This document shows positions 1 to 8,142 of a stretch of DNA of 20,518 nt, one piece after another. The position numbers and the translations under genes were made by a program. Positions within the stretch are counted from its first letter, which is position 1, and every line of letters starts with the position of its first letter. A model generated the notes under the pieces. The model was given only the letters and a program-made list of their open reading frames with translations. It searched no databases and was not told where the DNA came from. This DNA is from Spirochaetia bacterium (lineage in GTDB: Bacteria > Spirochaetota > Spirochaetia > Treponematales > Treponemataceae): the NCBI GenBank assembly GCA_900769975.1, contig CAAGIR010000097.1, positions 1 through 20,518 on the forward strand, read 5' to 3'.

Positions 1-130
1 GAATTCACAAAGCTGCAACATCATCAAAATCTGCCTTGAACGGAATAATGTTTCAATGCCTTATGAATCCCTCTAAACTTTGTTCTGTTTTACATGAAAA
101 TTGATTTCCGTGGTAAATTATATTACGACA
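1..130. other. Left-edge sequence with no assignable gene
   Basis: Two plus-strand frames are open from the window edge. One stops at 73-75, the other runs to about 108. A minus-strand frame is also open toward position 1. None shows a motif I recognise, so I cannot say whether the tail of a neighbouring gene lies here. The stretch ends at the iorA promoter. Confidence 0.3.
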
Positions 131-159
131 TTGCGGATTGTGCATTTTTGTGATAAAAT
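131..159 (+). promoter_or_regulatory. iorA promoter with extended -10, predicted leaderless start
   Basis: A -35-like TTGCGG (131-136) is followed after 17 nt by TAAAAT (154-159). The preceding TGa makes it an extended -10, TGTGATAAAAT (149-159). Only 7 nt separate the -10 from the ATG at 167, so transcription should start at or one base before the ATG. No Shine-Dalgarno sequence is present. Confidence 0.65.
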
Positions 160-166
160 TATCGTT

Positions 167-2086
167 ATGTCTAAACAAATGATTATGGGAAATCAGGCGA
201 TTGCGCTTGGTGCTTTAAAAGCAGGAGTAAATCTTGCCGCTGGTTATCCTGGAACACCTTCCAGTGAAATTATAGAATTTATTGCAAAATATAAAGAAAA
301 AACTCAAACTTATGTTGAATGGTCTGTAAACGAAAAAGCAGCCGTAGAAGTTGCGGCAGGTGCAAGCTATGCAGGTAGCCGTTCTTTAGTCACTATGAAA
401 CAAGTAGGTCTGAATGTTGCAAGTGATCCTGTAATGTGTCTGTCTTACGTGGGTGTTAAGGGCGGAATGGTAATTGTAAGTGCCGATGACCCAGGTCCTA
501 TTTCGAGCCAGACAGAACAAGATACAAGAAATTTTGCACAATATTCCAAATTACCTTGTTTTGATCCAAGTTCCCCAGAAGAAGCATTTGAAATGGTTCA
601 AGAAGCATTTGAACTTTCAGAAAAATACAATACACCAGTTCTTTTAAGGCCTACAACAAGAGTAGATCATGCCTACGAAAGTATGGAAATGCCGCAATTG
701 TCGCAAAGCCATCCAAAAGGAGAATTTCAAAAAGACTCAAAACGCTGGGTTATTTTCCCTCGCCTCTCGTACGAAAATCATAAAAAAATTTTTGAACGAA
801 ACGAAAAAATCCTCCCTGCAGAATTAAGTAAATCAAAGTTTAATTATATAGAAGAAACTGATAAAAATGGTGAAAATAGTAAAATAGATCAAAATAACTG
901 TCAGAAAAATTCGCTTTCATTTGCAGCTGGTGGCATTTCTTACTCATATTTAAAAGAAGCACTTTTGATTTTGCAGAATGAAAATCCGCAGAACGAACTT
1001 TTGCAAAACATTTCAATTCTAAAAATCGGTACTCCCTATCCTTTTCCAGAACCGCTTGCCATAGATTTTCTTAAAAATAAAAATGAAGTCATAGTTTTTG
1101 AAGAACTTGATCCTGTAATCGAAGAAAAACTTTTATTGACTTGCGCAAAACATTCCATTTCTGCAAAAATTACAGGAAAATTAAACAATTTTGCTCCACA
1201 TGCTGGTGAACTTTCCGTTGATATCATAAAAAATCTGATTCAATCAAAACTAAATATTTCTTCGGATACAGAAAAAAATGCAGAGGACAAGAAAAATGCG
1301 GGTAAAAATTATGATTTACCGATTCGTCCTCCTGTTTTATGTGCCGGATGTCCTCATAGAGGTGCATTTTATGCCGTAAAACAAGCTATGAAAGGTAAAA
1401 AAACTGTTTATTGTGGTGACATTGGCTGTTATACGTTGGGAAATGCAGCTCCGCTTGATATGACAGACACATGCCTTTGTATGGGCGCAGATATAACAAT
1501 GGCTCAGGGATTTTTCCACAACGAAAACGACCGTTATTGCTTTAGTTTTATTGGTGATTCAACATTTTTTGCAAGCGGAATTACTGGAGTGGTGAATGCC
1601 GTTTATAATCAAAGTCATCAGACAATCTGCATTCTTGATAATTCCACCACTGCGATGACAGGACATCAACCGCATCCTGGAACTGGCGTTACAATGATGA
1701 ATCAGACTGTTGAAAAAATAAGCATTCCAAAAATTCTTGAAGCAATTGGCGTGTCACCTGTAATTCATGTTGATCCGTTTAATCAAAAAGAAGCTGTTGA
1801 AGCCGTAAAAAAGGCAAGCGATGCACCAGGTGTTAGTGCTGTAATTTTTAAATCGCCTTGCATAAGCGTTGCTGGTAAACTTGGATATAAATTTCCGCAG
1901 GCGAAAAAAGTCGATGAAACAAAATGTATTGCATGTAAAAAATGTATAAATGAACTGGGCTGTCCTGCTTTGGTTTTAAGTGAAAATACAAACGCAAAAA
2001 ACAAGAATTTTGCAAAAATTGATGCTTCTCTTTGTACTGGCTGCGGATTATGTTCAACCGTCTGTTCTGTAGAAGCGATAAATTAA
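167..2086 (+). CDS. iorA: Indolepyruvate:ferredoxin oxidoreductase, alpha subunit
   Basis: This is the thiamine-diphosphate subunit of IOR, which oxidatively decarboxylates aryl 2-oxoacids (indolepyruvate, phenylpyruvate) to acyl-CoA and passes electrons to ferredoxin during amino-acid fermentation. The protein is 639 residues from this start, normal for the family. The N-terminal pyruvate-oxidoreductase-like domain carries GYPGTPSSEI (about 26-35). The TPP-binding core has CAGCPHRG, GDIGCYTLG and GDST (463-466) followed by DNSTTAMTG. Two [4Fe-4S] motifs lie at the C-terminus: CIACKKCINELGCP from Cys587 and CTGCGLCSTVC from Cys623. An in-frame TTG at 101 would add 22 residues, but the promoter at 131-159 lies inside that extension, so I chose the ATG at 167. 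ATGs at 179 and 185 are alternatives. Residues about 215-255 form a hydrophilic Asn/Lys-rich insert. iorB follows after 15 nt, so the two subunits are co-transcribed. Confidence 0.93.
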   Translation: MSKQMIMGNQAIALGALKAGVNLAAGYPGTPSSEIIEFIAKYKEKTQTYVEWSVNEKAAVEVAAGASYAGSRSLVTMKQVGLNVASDPVMCLSYVGVKGGMVIVSADDPGPISSQTEQDTRNFAQYSKLPCFDPSSPEEAFEMVQEAFELSEKYNTPVLLRPTTRVDHAYESMEMPQLSQSHPKGEFQKDSKRWVIFPRLSYENHKKIFERNEKILPAELSKSKFNYIEETDKNGENSKIDQNNCQKNSLSFAAGGISYSYLKEALLILQNENPQNELLQNISILKIGTPYPFPEPLAIDFLKNKNEVIVFEELDPVIEEKLLLTCAKHSISAKITGKLNNFAPHAGELSVDIIKNLIQSKLNISSDTEKNAEDKKNAGKNYDLPIRPPVLCAGCPHRGAFYAVKQAMKGKKTVYCGDIGCYTLGNAAPLDMTDTCLCMGADITMAQGFFHNENDRYCFSFIGDSTFFASGITGVVNAVYNQSHQTICILDNSTTAMTGHQPHPGTGVTMMNQTVEKISIPKILEAIGVSPVIHVDPFNQKEAVEAVKKASDAPGVSAVIFKSPCISVAGKLGYKFPQAKKVDETKCIACKKCINELGCPALVLSENTNAKNKNFAKIDASLCTGCGLCSTVCSVEAIN

Positions 2087-2101
2087 TTTGAGGTAATGAT
2101 A

Positions 2102-2674
2102 ATGGCAAAAAATATTTTGATTTGTGGCGTAGGCGGACAGGGAACAGTTCTGGCTGCAAAAGTTCTTGCACAAGCGGCAATTTTAAATGGAGAAAATGTT
2201 TTATCTGCCGAAACTATCGGAATGGCACAGCGAGGTGGTTGCGTAACTAGTCATGTGCGGATTGGTCAAATTAATAAGGATTTTTTTTCACCGCTCATTC
2301 CAAAAAAACAGGCAGATATTATAATTGCTTTTGATGCATCTGAAGCAGTCCGCAATATTGATTATTTAAAACCGCAGGGTACGGTCATTGTAAACGAACA
2401 GATTGTCCAGCCCACAACAGCAAGTCTTGACGGTAAAGTTTTTGATGAAAAGAAAATGATAGAATTTTTACGGGAAAATGCAGAAAATGTTATTTGTGTT
2501 GATGCGGAATCTGCCTGCAAAGAACTGAAAAGTTCAAAAATCGTAAATATGGTTCTTTTGGGTGCTGCATGCAAAACAGGATTAATAAAAAAAGACGATT
2601 TAAAAAGTGCTGTAAAAACCCTCGTAAAACAAGAATTTTATGATTTAAATGTAAAGGCGATAGACTGGGCATAA
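2102..2674 (+). CDS. iorB: Indolepyruvate:ferredoxin oxidoreductase, beta subunit
   Basis: This is the small gamma-type subunit that pairs with IorA in the cytoplasmic IOR complex. It is 190 residues, the usual length. The N-terminus has the family signature MAKNILICGVGGQGT with the glycine motif at residues 9-14, followed by the conserved AETIGMAQRGG segment. I chose the ATG at 2102 over the in-frame ATG at 2096. The Shine-Dalgarno sequence GAGG (2090-2093) is 8 nt from 2102 but only 2 nt from 2096, and family members start MxKNILI. The gene ends just before a strong hairpin terminator shared with the convergent lipoprotein gene. Confidence 0.93.
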   Translation: MAKNILICGVGGQGTVLAAKVLAQAAILNGENVLSAETIGMAQRGGCVTSHVRIGQINKDFFSPLIPKKQADIIIAFDASEAVRNIDYLKPQGTVIVNEQIVQPTTASLDGKVFDEKKMIEFLRENAENVICVDAESACKELKSSKIVNMVLLGAACKTGLIKKDDLKSAVKTLVKQEFYDLNVKAIDWA

Positions 2675-2698
2675 ATTTTATAATCTTCATGCACATAA

Positions 2699-2734
2699 AA
2701 AAACTGCCTCTCTCAACCTCGGATGGCAGTTTTT
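2699..2734. terminator. Bidirectional intrinsic terminator between iorB and the lipoprotein gene
   Basis: The arms AAAAACTGCC (2699-2708) and GGCAGTTTTT (2725-2734) are perfectly complementary around a 16-nt loop. Read either way, a GC-containing stem is flanked by A and T tracts, as expected for one terminator serving two convergent genes. CCTCTC (2707-2712) could alternatively pair with GAGAGG (2742-2747). Confidence 0.88.
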
Positions 2735-2753
2735 GATTAACGAGAGGAAAAAA

Positions 2754-3326
2754 TTAATCTTCAATAACTATCGAAGCCCAGTCACCGTTTGGTACCAATG
2801 CTTCTTTTGTTCCGTCTTTTTTTGTTACAATGGCACTTTTTACTTTTACAGAAATTTCATCTGCTGTTTTTGACTGAATTCTTATCTGAGTAATTTTTGT
2901 TGCACCTAAATCCTTTAATGTCTGACCTGCATCGTTTGTCTGTTGTGAAAGCCATTCTTCGATATTAAATACATTTGTTTCTTCTGCAGAAGGATATAAA
3001 GTATAATATGCTGTTCCCCAAGACTGTTCTGATTCTACAGAGTCTGAACAGATATTAAACTGAATAAGATTCTTGTCTGGTGCTGAATCAAAAATAACTT
3101 CGATTGATTCCCAAGTATCTTCTACATCAAAAGAAGGTGAAGCCCACAAACCTGTGTAAGTCATTGTAAAAGGAATTCCTTTAACTTCTACTGGTGCGAT
3201 TATTTTTTCCTGTTTTACTTCTGCCTTTTTTTCAGCAGCATCATTTTCTTTTTTCTGGCAGCTTGCAAACATCATTGCCAAACCTGCTAAAGCGACTGTA
3301 ATTTTTAGAAATTGTGTTTTTTTCAT
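2754..3326 (-). CDS. Predicted lipoprotein of unknown function
   Basis: The protein has 190 residues. Residues 1-23 form a lipoprotein signal peptide: Lys-Lys at the start, a hydrophobic core, and a spirochaete-style lipobox FASC with the lipidated Cys at 23. A charged Lys/Glu linker (about 24-45) follows, typical of a tether. The rest is a soluble, probably beta-rich domain with no motif I recognise and a run of Thr/Ser/Asp-rich strands. The start is supported by AAGGA about 8-10 nt upstream. It is monocistronic, facing iorB across the shared terminator. Its upstream region borders the decayed HNH/MNT island, so its promoter may have been replaced when that island formed. It is probably attached to a membrane facing the periplasm or outside. 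No function is inferred. Confidence 0.8.
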   Translation of the reverse strand: MKKTQFLKITVALAGLAMMFASCQKKENDAAEKKAEVKQEKIIAPVEVKGIPFTMTYTGLWASPSFDVEDTWESIEVIFDSAPDKNLIQFNICSDSVESEQSWGTAYYTLYPSAEETNVFNIEEWLSQQTNDAGQTLKDLGATKITQIRIQSKTADEISVKVKSAIVTKKDGTKEALVPNGDWASIVIED

Positions 3327-3416
3327 TTTGTTGCATCCTTTTCATTTTCATTTTTGTGTAATATTATGTACAATTTTAAACGCTAAAAACCAAAATTCAT
3401 ATAAGGGAAAATTCTT

Positions 3417-3424
3417 ATTATACA
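3417..3424 (-). promoter_or_regulatory. Candidate -10 for the 2754-3326 lipoprotein gene
   Basis: The minus strand reads TGTATAAT here, with a perfect TATAAT at 3422 down to 3417, about 90 nt upstream of the lipoprotein start. A second, weaker candidate (CATAAT) lies closer to the gene. The -35 is poor in both cases, so the choice is uncertain. Confidence 0.35.
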
Positions 3425-3435
3425 TATCCCTATGA

Positions 3436-3651
3436 TCAGAGTTGGTGTCTCGTCCTTTTTGTTGCATCTTCAAGTGCGGAATGTACTTCAAAAAATTTTC
3501 TAGCAGGAAGACCTTTTACTCCAATGTCGATGTCAGAATTTTCATTGGCTTCGCCTGTGACATGGGAGCCAAAAAGATACCATTCCGAACCGCCTTCCCG
3601 AAAAAGCAACTCTGAAAATCTTGTTTTACAATCGGAAGGTCTACATTGCAT
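3436..3651 (-). pseudogene. Truncated MNT-type nucleotidyltransferase remnant
   Basis: The 71-residue frame carries the minimal nucleotidyltransferase signature: YLFGSHVTGEANENSDIDIGV contains GS followed by DxD, the metal-binding core of the pol-beta superfamily used by MNT antitoxins. The following LPARKFFEVHSALEDATKR matches the usual alpha-helix region. Family members then continue with a beta-strand of the type VDLxDL and about 30 more residues. Here the frame diverges after KRT and stops four residues later, so the C-terminus is missing. The N-terminal residues overlap, in another frame, the end of the HNH remnant just upstream. No HEPN partner is nearby. I read it as a deletion remnant; a minimal functional protein is unlikely. 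Confidence 0.6.
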
Positions 3652-3900
3652 AATTTCTGATTTCGTTTTTTTATTTCTTCAAAATACTGCCAGTCTGGAA
3701 GGATATTACTTTTTGAGCTGTTACAATGAGGACAAGGCAGTACAAAGTTCCAGAGTTTATCATCCTTTACAAAACTCCAAGGAATAAAATGATCTACAGG
3801 ACTAGATGAGCCAGATGCATTTCTTAATTCACGACCACAGTAAAAACATTGTGTTCAAATCAACATTAAAAACATTATCAAGAATTGCCTTGAAAAACGG
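3652..3900 (-). pseudogene. Frameshifted HNH endonuclease remnant
   Basis: Reading the minus strand from 3848 gives a recognisable HNH nuclease core: CFYCGRELRN, then VDHFIPWSFV, then LPCPHCNSSKSNILPD. It therefore has the paired CxxC zinc ligands, the catalytic Asp-His and the Asn of the HNH fold. This frame has no start codon and meets a TGA at about 3855. Upstream, another frame (3900 to about 3850) reads YPFFKAILDNVFNVDLNT, a plausible continuation of the same protein. Restoring one CA dinucleotide in the ACACA run near 3850-3855 would join the frames into NTQCFYCG, so a 2-bp slippage deletion is likely. Farther upstream the coding sequence is lost at the repeats of 3907-3948. Downstream it runs into the MNT remnant. 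Confidence 0.65.
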
Positions 3901-3906
3901 ATAAAC

Positions 3907-3948
3907 GAGGTCTGTCCCCGTTTTGGTAAGGGAGGTCTGTCCCCGTTT
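3907..3948. repeat. Pair of 17-bp direct repeats (GAGGTCTGTCCCCGTTT)
   Basis: GAGGTCTGTCCCCGTTT occurs exactly at 3907-3923 and 3932-3948. The motif is GC-richer than its surroundings. AAAACGG (3894-3900) can also pair with CCGTTTT (3918-3924), giving a small hairpin. Short units of this type are, from general knowledge, often dispersed in bacterial genomes next to REP-associated transposase genes, but no such gene is present here. They sit exactly where the HNH remnant loses its N-terminus. Confidence 0.7.
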
Positions 3949-4027
3949 AATTTGTAAAAAAAAATGTCATTTTATCTTTTATAAAGTGTTTTAAAATTAT
4001 ATATTTAATGACAGGTGAATAAATAAT

Positions 4028-7000
4028 TTGAAAAAGTTTGCGTGTTTTTTGCTTTTTTTATTCGAAATACTCTTTTTTGCAAATGCTGATGCCATTTTGC
4101 GTAGGCCGTATAAAGTTTATGTCTTAAAAACCGAGCATTTTGATATTATTTTTCCGCAGAAAAGCAGAAGTCTGGCAGAATTTTTGGGGAACGAGGTTGA
4201 TTCTTTGTACGCAAAAGCTGCAGATGTTTTGAATTCTTCTGTGAATATCCGCATGCCTATAGTTATTTCTCCCGATTCTGATGAAATGTCTGTTACGTAT
4301 ACCCCGTATCCTTATAATAGAATAATTATTTTTGATGCACCTCCTCTTACAAACAGCGTAAATGACGAACCTGTTGTTCTTTCAAAACTTTATAAAGAAA
4401 TTTTTAAAGCTGTCCTGCAATCGACACGAAGCAAATTTAACACTTTTATAGCAAACACAATCGGCGGAAATTCATATCAACCTGTTTCACAATTAAATAT
4501 GCCGTTTAGTTTCATAGAAGGAATTTGCTTTTTGTCTGAAAATTTTTATGCAAATGAAAAAAAATTGTCTGAAATTTCTGGAGAATTTGAAGCAGAAGAC
4601 ACTATTTTTCAAGATGAAAACATAAATCTACAGGAAAGTTTTTTTCGTTTGAATGACACAGAATCTCTACAGGTTCTGGTTCAGGCAAAAATAGAAAATA
4701 AATTTCCCAATTACTTTCAAGTGAGGATTTCAAATGATATTTATCCTTACGATAAAGTAAATCTGGCAGCGGCAACCGGTTTCGCGGCTTATTTACTGCA
4801 GTCACGTGGTATTGAAAAATATACACAGTTATGGCAGGAAAGCGGAAAGTTAAATCTGTTTTTTACGGACGGTGTTTTTTTGAATGTTTACAAGGAATCG
4901 CTTAAAAATTTATGGCAGGAATTTTATGATGCAGTACCGTTGCCAGAAGACCTTGAGCAAATGAAAAAACTGGAAGAAAATGCAACAGAGTTTTTGCAGG
5001 GTTCTTCCGAAGGTTTGTATCGCAATGTTGTTTTTTCTGATTACGGCATTATCTGGTATGACGAAATAAAGCATGAAGTAGATATTTTTAATGATTTTGA
5101 CAATTTTGAAAATCCTTTTGCCATGAGAAATCTTCTTTTTTTGGCAAATGACATAGACAAACTTTCGCTTTCAACCGACAGCCGTTATCTTACCGTTTCA
5201 TTTAAAGAAATCAAAAACAGGAATGAATTTAAAATAAAAGTCTGCTGGATTTATGATTTGCAGGAGCATCGCTTTTTAAAGCAAAAGTTTAATCTGGAAG
5301 AAGCAGCACTTTTTGTATCATCAGATAAGAATCTTAATAATTTTAATAATCTGTCAAATCTGAATTATCAGGACGAAAAAGTTTTTTATATCGCAGGTAT
5401 TAATATAGAAGAAAAAAAACATACGCTGCAGGTGTTTTCATTTATTAATGATGATAAAGAGGGAAATTTGATTTATGAAAGAGATTTTTCACAAAACGAA
5501 ATTCCGCAATCTGTAACTTTTTCACCTGATGGTAAACTTTGTATCCTCATTTCTCAAAACTATTCGCAAAAAATTAGAATTTTTGATTTTATGAATAATG
5601 AAGAACAGGATTATGCTTTGGAATTTGTAAATGACGGTGAAAATGAAACAAATAACATAAAAATTTTAAATTTGAGGACAGCAAAAACATCAGTTTCAAA
5701 AGTGTCAAATATGAATGATGATTTTGTTTATATGTTTGATTATTATCTGCAGGATTCTGTTTCTTTTGTTCGTACTGGGATAATCAAAATTGATGAAAAT
5801 GGTGGGCCAAAGCATCTTTATTTTATGAACGAAGATTTAATTGGCGGTATGTATGATTCATGCCTTCACGATAATAAAATTTATTTTTCCTCGCATAAAA
5901 CTTCAAATGATGAATTAAAATATATCGAAAAAAATGAAATAAGCTTTATAGAAGGAAACATTGTTTTACTGGAACTTGAAATTTATGAGCAAAAAGAAGT
6001 TGTAAATCTAAAAAAAGAAGAACGGCGTTATAATCCTGTAAAATATCTTTTTCCATTTTCTGTAATGCCGATGCTTCCTGTAAAAGAAGTTTCGGTGGAA
6101 GACGGCGCAATTCTTTGGCCTGGGGTGGGAGCAACTTTTGTTTCGCAGGCTGATCCATTTGAAAATACACAATTGATGTTTTCTGCAGGCTGGACTTTTG
6201 CAAAACTTGATTTTGAAGCGTTTTTAAATCCGTCGAAAGATTACGAAAATGACAGGAAAGTTGATGAACTTCTAGAAAAAAAAGATAAATCGGCGGCGCT
6301 TTTTATAAAAAATTCTTCTACACCTGTGGATATTTCTTTTGGTAACATTTTTAGATTTAATCTTGACGGCGAATATCTGTTTAAAGGCATTATCGGTACG
6401 TCGTGGCAAATACCTTTGGGGATGAATTTCAGCAATATGAAAATTGGAATTGAATCTGAATTTACGGCTTCGACAGATTATTACGATTCAAACTTGATAT
6501 ATCAAAATCAAAGTTTAAGCGGATGGCCTTCTTTTTCTTCATCTTATGAACTTTTTAAAGCGATTGTGACGACAGAATATTCAAATATTCACCAATATGG
6601 TTTGAGTGTTTATGAAAAAAGAGGGTTTTCGCTTGCTTTAAGAATGTACTCCATTTGGGATGTTCTTCAGACAAGAATTTTGACAAAATATATGGAAGAA
6701 CAAAACGAACTTATAAAGATAAATGGTGAAAATTATCATTTGACAGAAGCACAATTAAAAGAGGCTGTGGATGCGCGCATGCTTGCAATCAGTCAGATAA
6801 ACCTGGGAATATCTGCAAAAATTGAAATTCCAAGACTGACACCGCTGAAAATTACAAATGGCTGGGTTTTAAGTTTGCCTGCTAGTATTACGGCACGTTT
6901 TTTTTATGAAAACGGTACGGCTATAAGCATTAATCCAGAAATTTTATTGATTGGAAACGAAATTCATAACGGATTTTCTTTATTGCAGCTTTATTTTGGA

Positions 7001-7267
7001 AGGGTGGGATTGAAAGCAGGATATAATTTGAATTTTAAGTATGATACTTCAAAAGTTTTAAAACCTGACATTCGTCGTGAAAATTATATGGGAGAAATTC
7101 TTGCAAATACGTATCTGGACGAATCTTTTTATCTGCTTTTGAATATTGATTTTACGACATCGATAGGATTTTCTACATCTTCTATGTTCAGTCTGGAAAA
7201 TAAAATTGCCTATTATCCTCGAAGCAACGGATTTTTATACAGTTTTAGTTTTGTTGCAAGATTTTAA
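4028..7267 (+). CDS. Exported peptidase-like/propeller protein with C-terminal outer-membrane barrel
   Basis: The protein has 1079 residues and no name I recognise. A signal peptide covers about 1-22 (Lys-Lys, hydrophobic core, ANADA). Residues 30-170 resemble the gluzincin-like head of exported peptidase-MA proteins (EHFDIIFP, then NRIIIFDAPP, then FIEG at 162-165). At the place where such proteins carry HExxH it reads KEIFK (123-127), so the zinc ligands are missing. Residues about 330-660 contain short beta repeats such as SVTFSPDGKLCIL, like TolB/WD-type propellers. From about 690 to 1079 amphipathic strands alternate with turns and the chain ends in Phe, as expected for BAM-inserted barrels. 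The start is TTG at 4028, with AGGTGA (4013-4018) nine bases upstream and the signal peptide beginning at once. Its last 23 bp overlap the end of the convergent PHP gene. Confidence 0.82.
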   Translation: MKKFACFLLFLFEILFFANADAILRRPYKVYVLKTEHFDIIFPQKSRSLAEFLGNEVDSLYAKAADVLNSSVNIRMPIVISPDSDEMSVTYTPYPYNRIIIFDAPPLTNSVNDEPVVLSKLYKEIFKAVLQSTRSKFNTFIANTIGGNSYQPVSQLNMPFSFIEGICFLSENFYANEKKLSEISGEFEAEDTIFQDENINLQESFFRLNDTESLQVLVQAKIENKFPNYFQVRISNDIYPYDKVNLAAATGFAAYLLQSRGIEKYTQLWQESGKLNLFFTDGVFLNVYKESLKNLWQEFYDAVPLPEDLEQMKKLEENATEFLQGSSEGLYRNVVFSDYGIIWYDEIKHEVDIFNDFDNFENPFAMRNLLFLANDIDKLSLSTDSRYLTVSFKEIKNRNEFKIKVCWIYDLQEHRFLKQKFNLEEAALFVSSDKNLNNFNNLSNLNYQDEKVFYIAGINIEEKKHTLQVFSFINDDKEGNLIYERDFSQNEIPQSVTFSPDGKLCILISQNYSQKIRIFDFMNNEEQDYALEFVNDGENETNNIKILNLRTAKTSVSKVSNMNDDFVYMFDYYLQDSVSFVRTGIIKIDENGGPKHLYFMNEDLIGGMYDSCLHDNKIYFSSHKTSNDELKYIEKNEISFIEGNIVLLELEIYEQKEVVNLKKEERRYNPVKYLFPFSVMPMLPVKEVSVEDGAILWPGVGATFVSQADPFENTQLMFSAGWTFAKLDFEAFLNPSKDYENDRKVDELLEKKDKSAALFIKNSSTPVDISFGNIFRFNLDGEYLFKGIIGTSWQIPLGMNFSNMKIGIESEFTASTDYYDSNLIYQNQSLSGWPSFSSSYELFKAIVTTEYSNIHQYGLSVYEKRGFSLALRMYSIWDVLQTRILTKYMEEQNELIKINGENYHLTEAQLKEAVDARMLAISQINLGISAKIEIPRLTPLKITNGWVLSLPASITARFFYENGTAISINPEILLIGNEIHNGFSLLQLYFGRVGLKAGYNLNFKYDTSKVLKPDIRRENYMGEILANTYLDESFYLLLNIDFTTSIGFSTSSMFSLENKIAYYPRSNGFLYSFSFVARF

Positions 7268-8114
7268 TGTTTTTTTCTAATGCTGGTTTTAATTCTTCTT
7301 CCCAAAAAGAGTCTTCAATTTTTTTGCGACCGCAGGTGTGACCCATTTTTCTGTCGGGGCGGATTTTTTCACCATGAAAATCGCTTCCAGCCGTTACAAA
7401 AAATCCTGTTTGTCGGGCAAGTTCTTCCAGACGCAGACATTCTGTTACACGAGCACCAGGATGAAACGCTTCAATTCCTTCTACACCTTGTTCATAAAAT
7501 TTCTTAAACGTTTCAGGCAGTTTTCCCCAAGAAAGGTAAAGCGACATAGGATGTGCAACAACAGGAACTCCATCAGATTCTTTGATTGCAATAATTGCTT
7601 CATCCAGATTTGTACCAGTTCTTTCTATATAATAGGGGCGTCCTTTTGCAAGATAAAGATTAAAAGCAAGCTGCGAAGTTTTTACTATTTTTTTTTCAAC
7701 CATCATAGCAGCAATATGGGGACGACCGATTGTAGTATTTGGATAACGTAATTTTAATTCATCAAGGAAAATATCCATTCCATCCTGCTGCATTTTTGCA
7801 ATCATTTGTTCATTTCGCAAATTTCTGTTATCAACTACTTTTTGAAGAATATTTTTTAATGATTTTGACGGATTATACAATCCCAATCCTAAAAGATGAA
7901 ATTCGCCAGGAAATCCGTTTATATTAATTTCCACACCAGGAATTACGTTTATGCCGATATTTTTACCTTCGGTCATCGCTTCTTCAAGTCCGTTTATTGT
8001 ATCATGGTCTGTAATTGCGATAGTTTTAATGTTATGATCGTATGCTTTATGTACAATCTGTGAAGGTGAATATTGTCCATCCGAAGCGGTTGTATGAATA
8101 TGTAAATCTACCAT
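7245..8114 (-). CDS. PHP-domain phosphoesterase (RNase AM / nucleoside 3',5'-bisphosphate phosphatase type)
   Basis: This 289-residue cytoplasmic metal-dependent phosphoesterase belongs to the YciV/TrpH branch of the PHP superfamily. Characterised members hydrolyse nucleoside 3',5'-bisphosphates or act as 5'-3' exoribonucleases. The full set of PHP metal-site motifs is visible: DLHIHTTASDG at residues 3-13, ITDHDT, PGVE, HLLGLG, GRPHIA, VAHP, and GSDFH near the C-terminus. The length is normal. It is transcribed divergently from the cyclic-nucleotide-binding regulator at 8187, and its extended -10 lies only 6 nt before the ATG, so a leaderless transcript is predicted. Its 3' end overlaps the barrel gene by 23 bp and I see no hairpin between them. 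The exact substrate cannot be read from the sequence. Confidence 0.88.
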   Translation of the reverse strand: MVDLHIHTTASDGQYSPSQIVHKAYDHNIKTIAITDHDTINGLEEAMTEGKNIGINVIPGVEININGFPGEFHLLGLGLYNPSKSLKNILQKVVDNRNLRNEQMIAKMQQDGMDIFLDELKLRYPNTTIGRPHIAAMMVEKKIVKTSQLAFNLYLAKGRPYYIERTGTNLDEAIIAIKESDGVPVVAHPMSLYLSWGKLPETFKKFYEQGVEGIEAFHPGARVTECLRLEELARQTGFFVTAGSDFHGEKIRPDRKMGHTCGRKKIEDSFWEEELKPALEKNIKILQQN

Positions 8115-8120
8115 AAAAAT

Positions 8121-8129
8121 ATGATAGCA
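8121..8129 (-). promoter_or_regulatory. PHP gene promoter, extended -10, predicted leaderless start
   Basis: The minus strand reads TGCTATCAT (8129 to 8121), an extended -10. Six bases separate it from the ATG whose first base is 8114, so transcription should start at or within a base of the ATG. There is no Shine-Dalgarno sequence; the gap is ATTTTT. Confidence 0.55.
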
Positions 8130-8142
8130 TATTTTTTTAATT

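Noticed and set aside
1..6. GAATTC at both ends of the window as a sign of a cloned fragment
   Set aside because: The right-hand site is a few bases inside the edge and other GAATTC sites occur within the window, so nothing can be concluded.
101..166. TTG-initiated 22-residue N-terminal extension of IorA
   Set aside because: A good promoter (131-159) lies within it, the sequence is unlike the start of IorA proteins, and no Shine-Dalgarno site precedes the TTG.
3404..3434. AGGGA...TCCCT and the shared ATCCCTATGA with the right window edge, as possible copies of one mobile-element end
   Set aside because: The shared stretch is only 10 bases and the surrounding pairing differs. A match of this length is expected by chance among AT-rich sequences of this size.
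3524..3787. 87-residue plus-strand frame
   Set aside because: It is the antisense shadow of the HNH and MNT remnants, which carry recognisable motifs on the minus strand.
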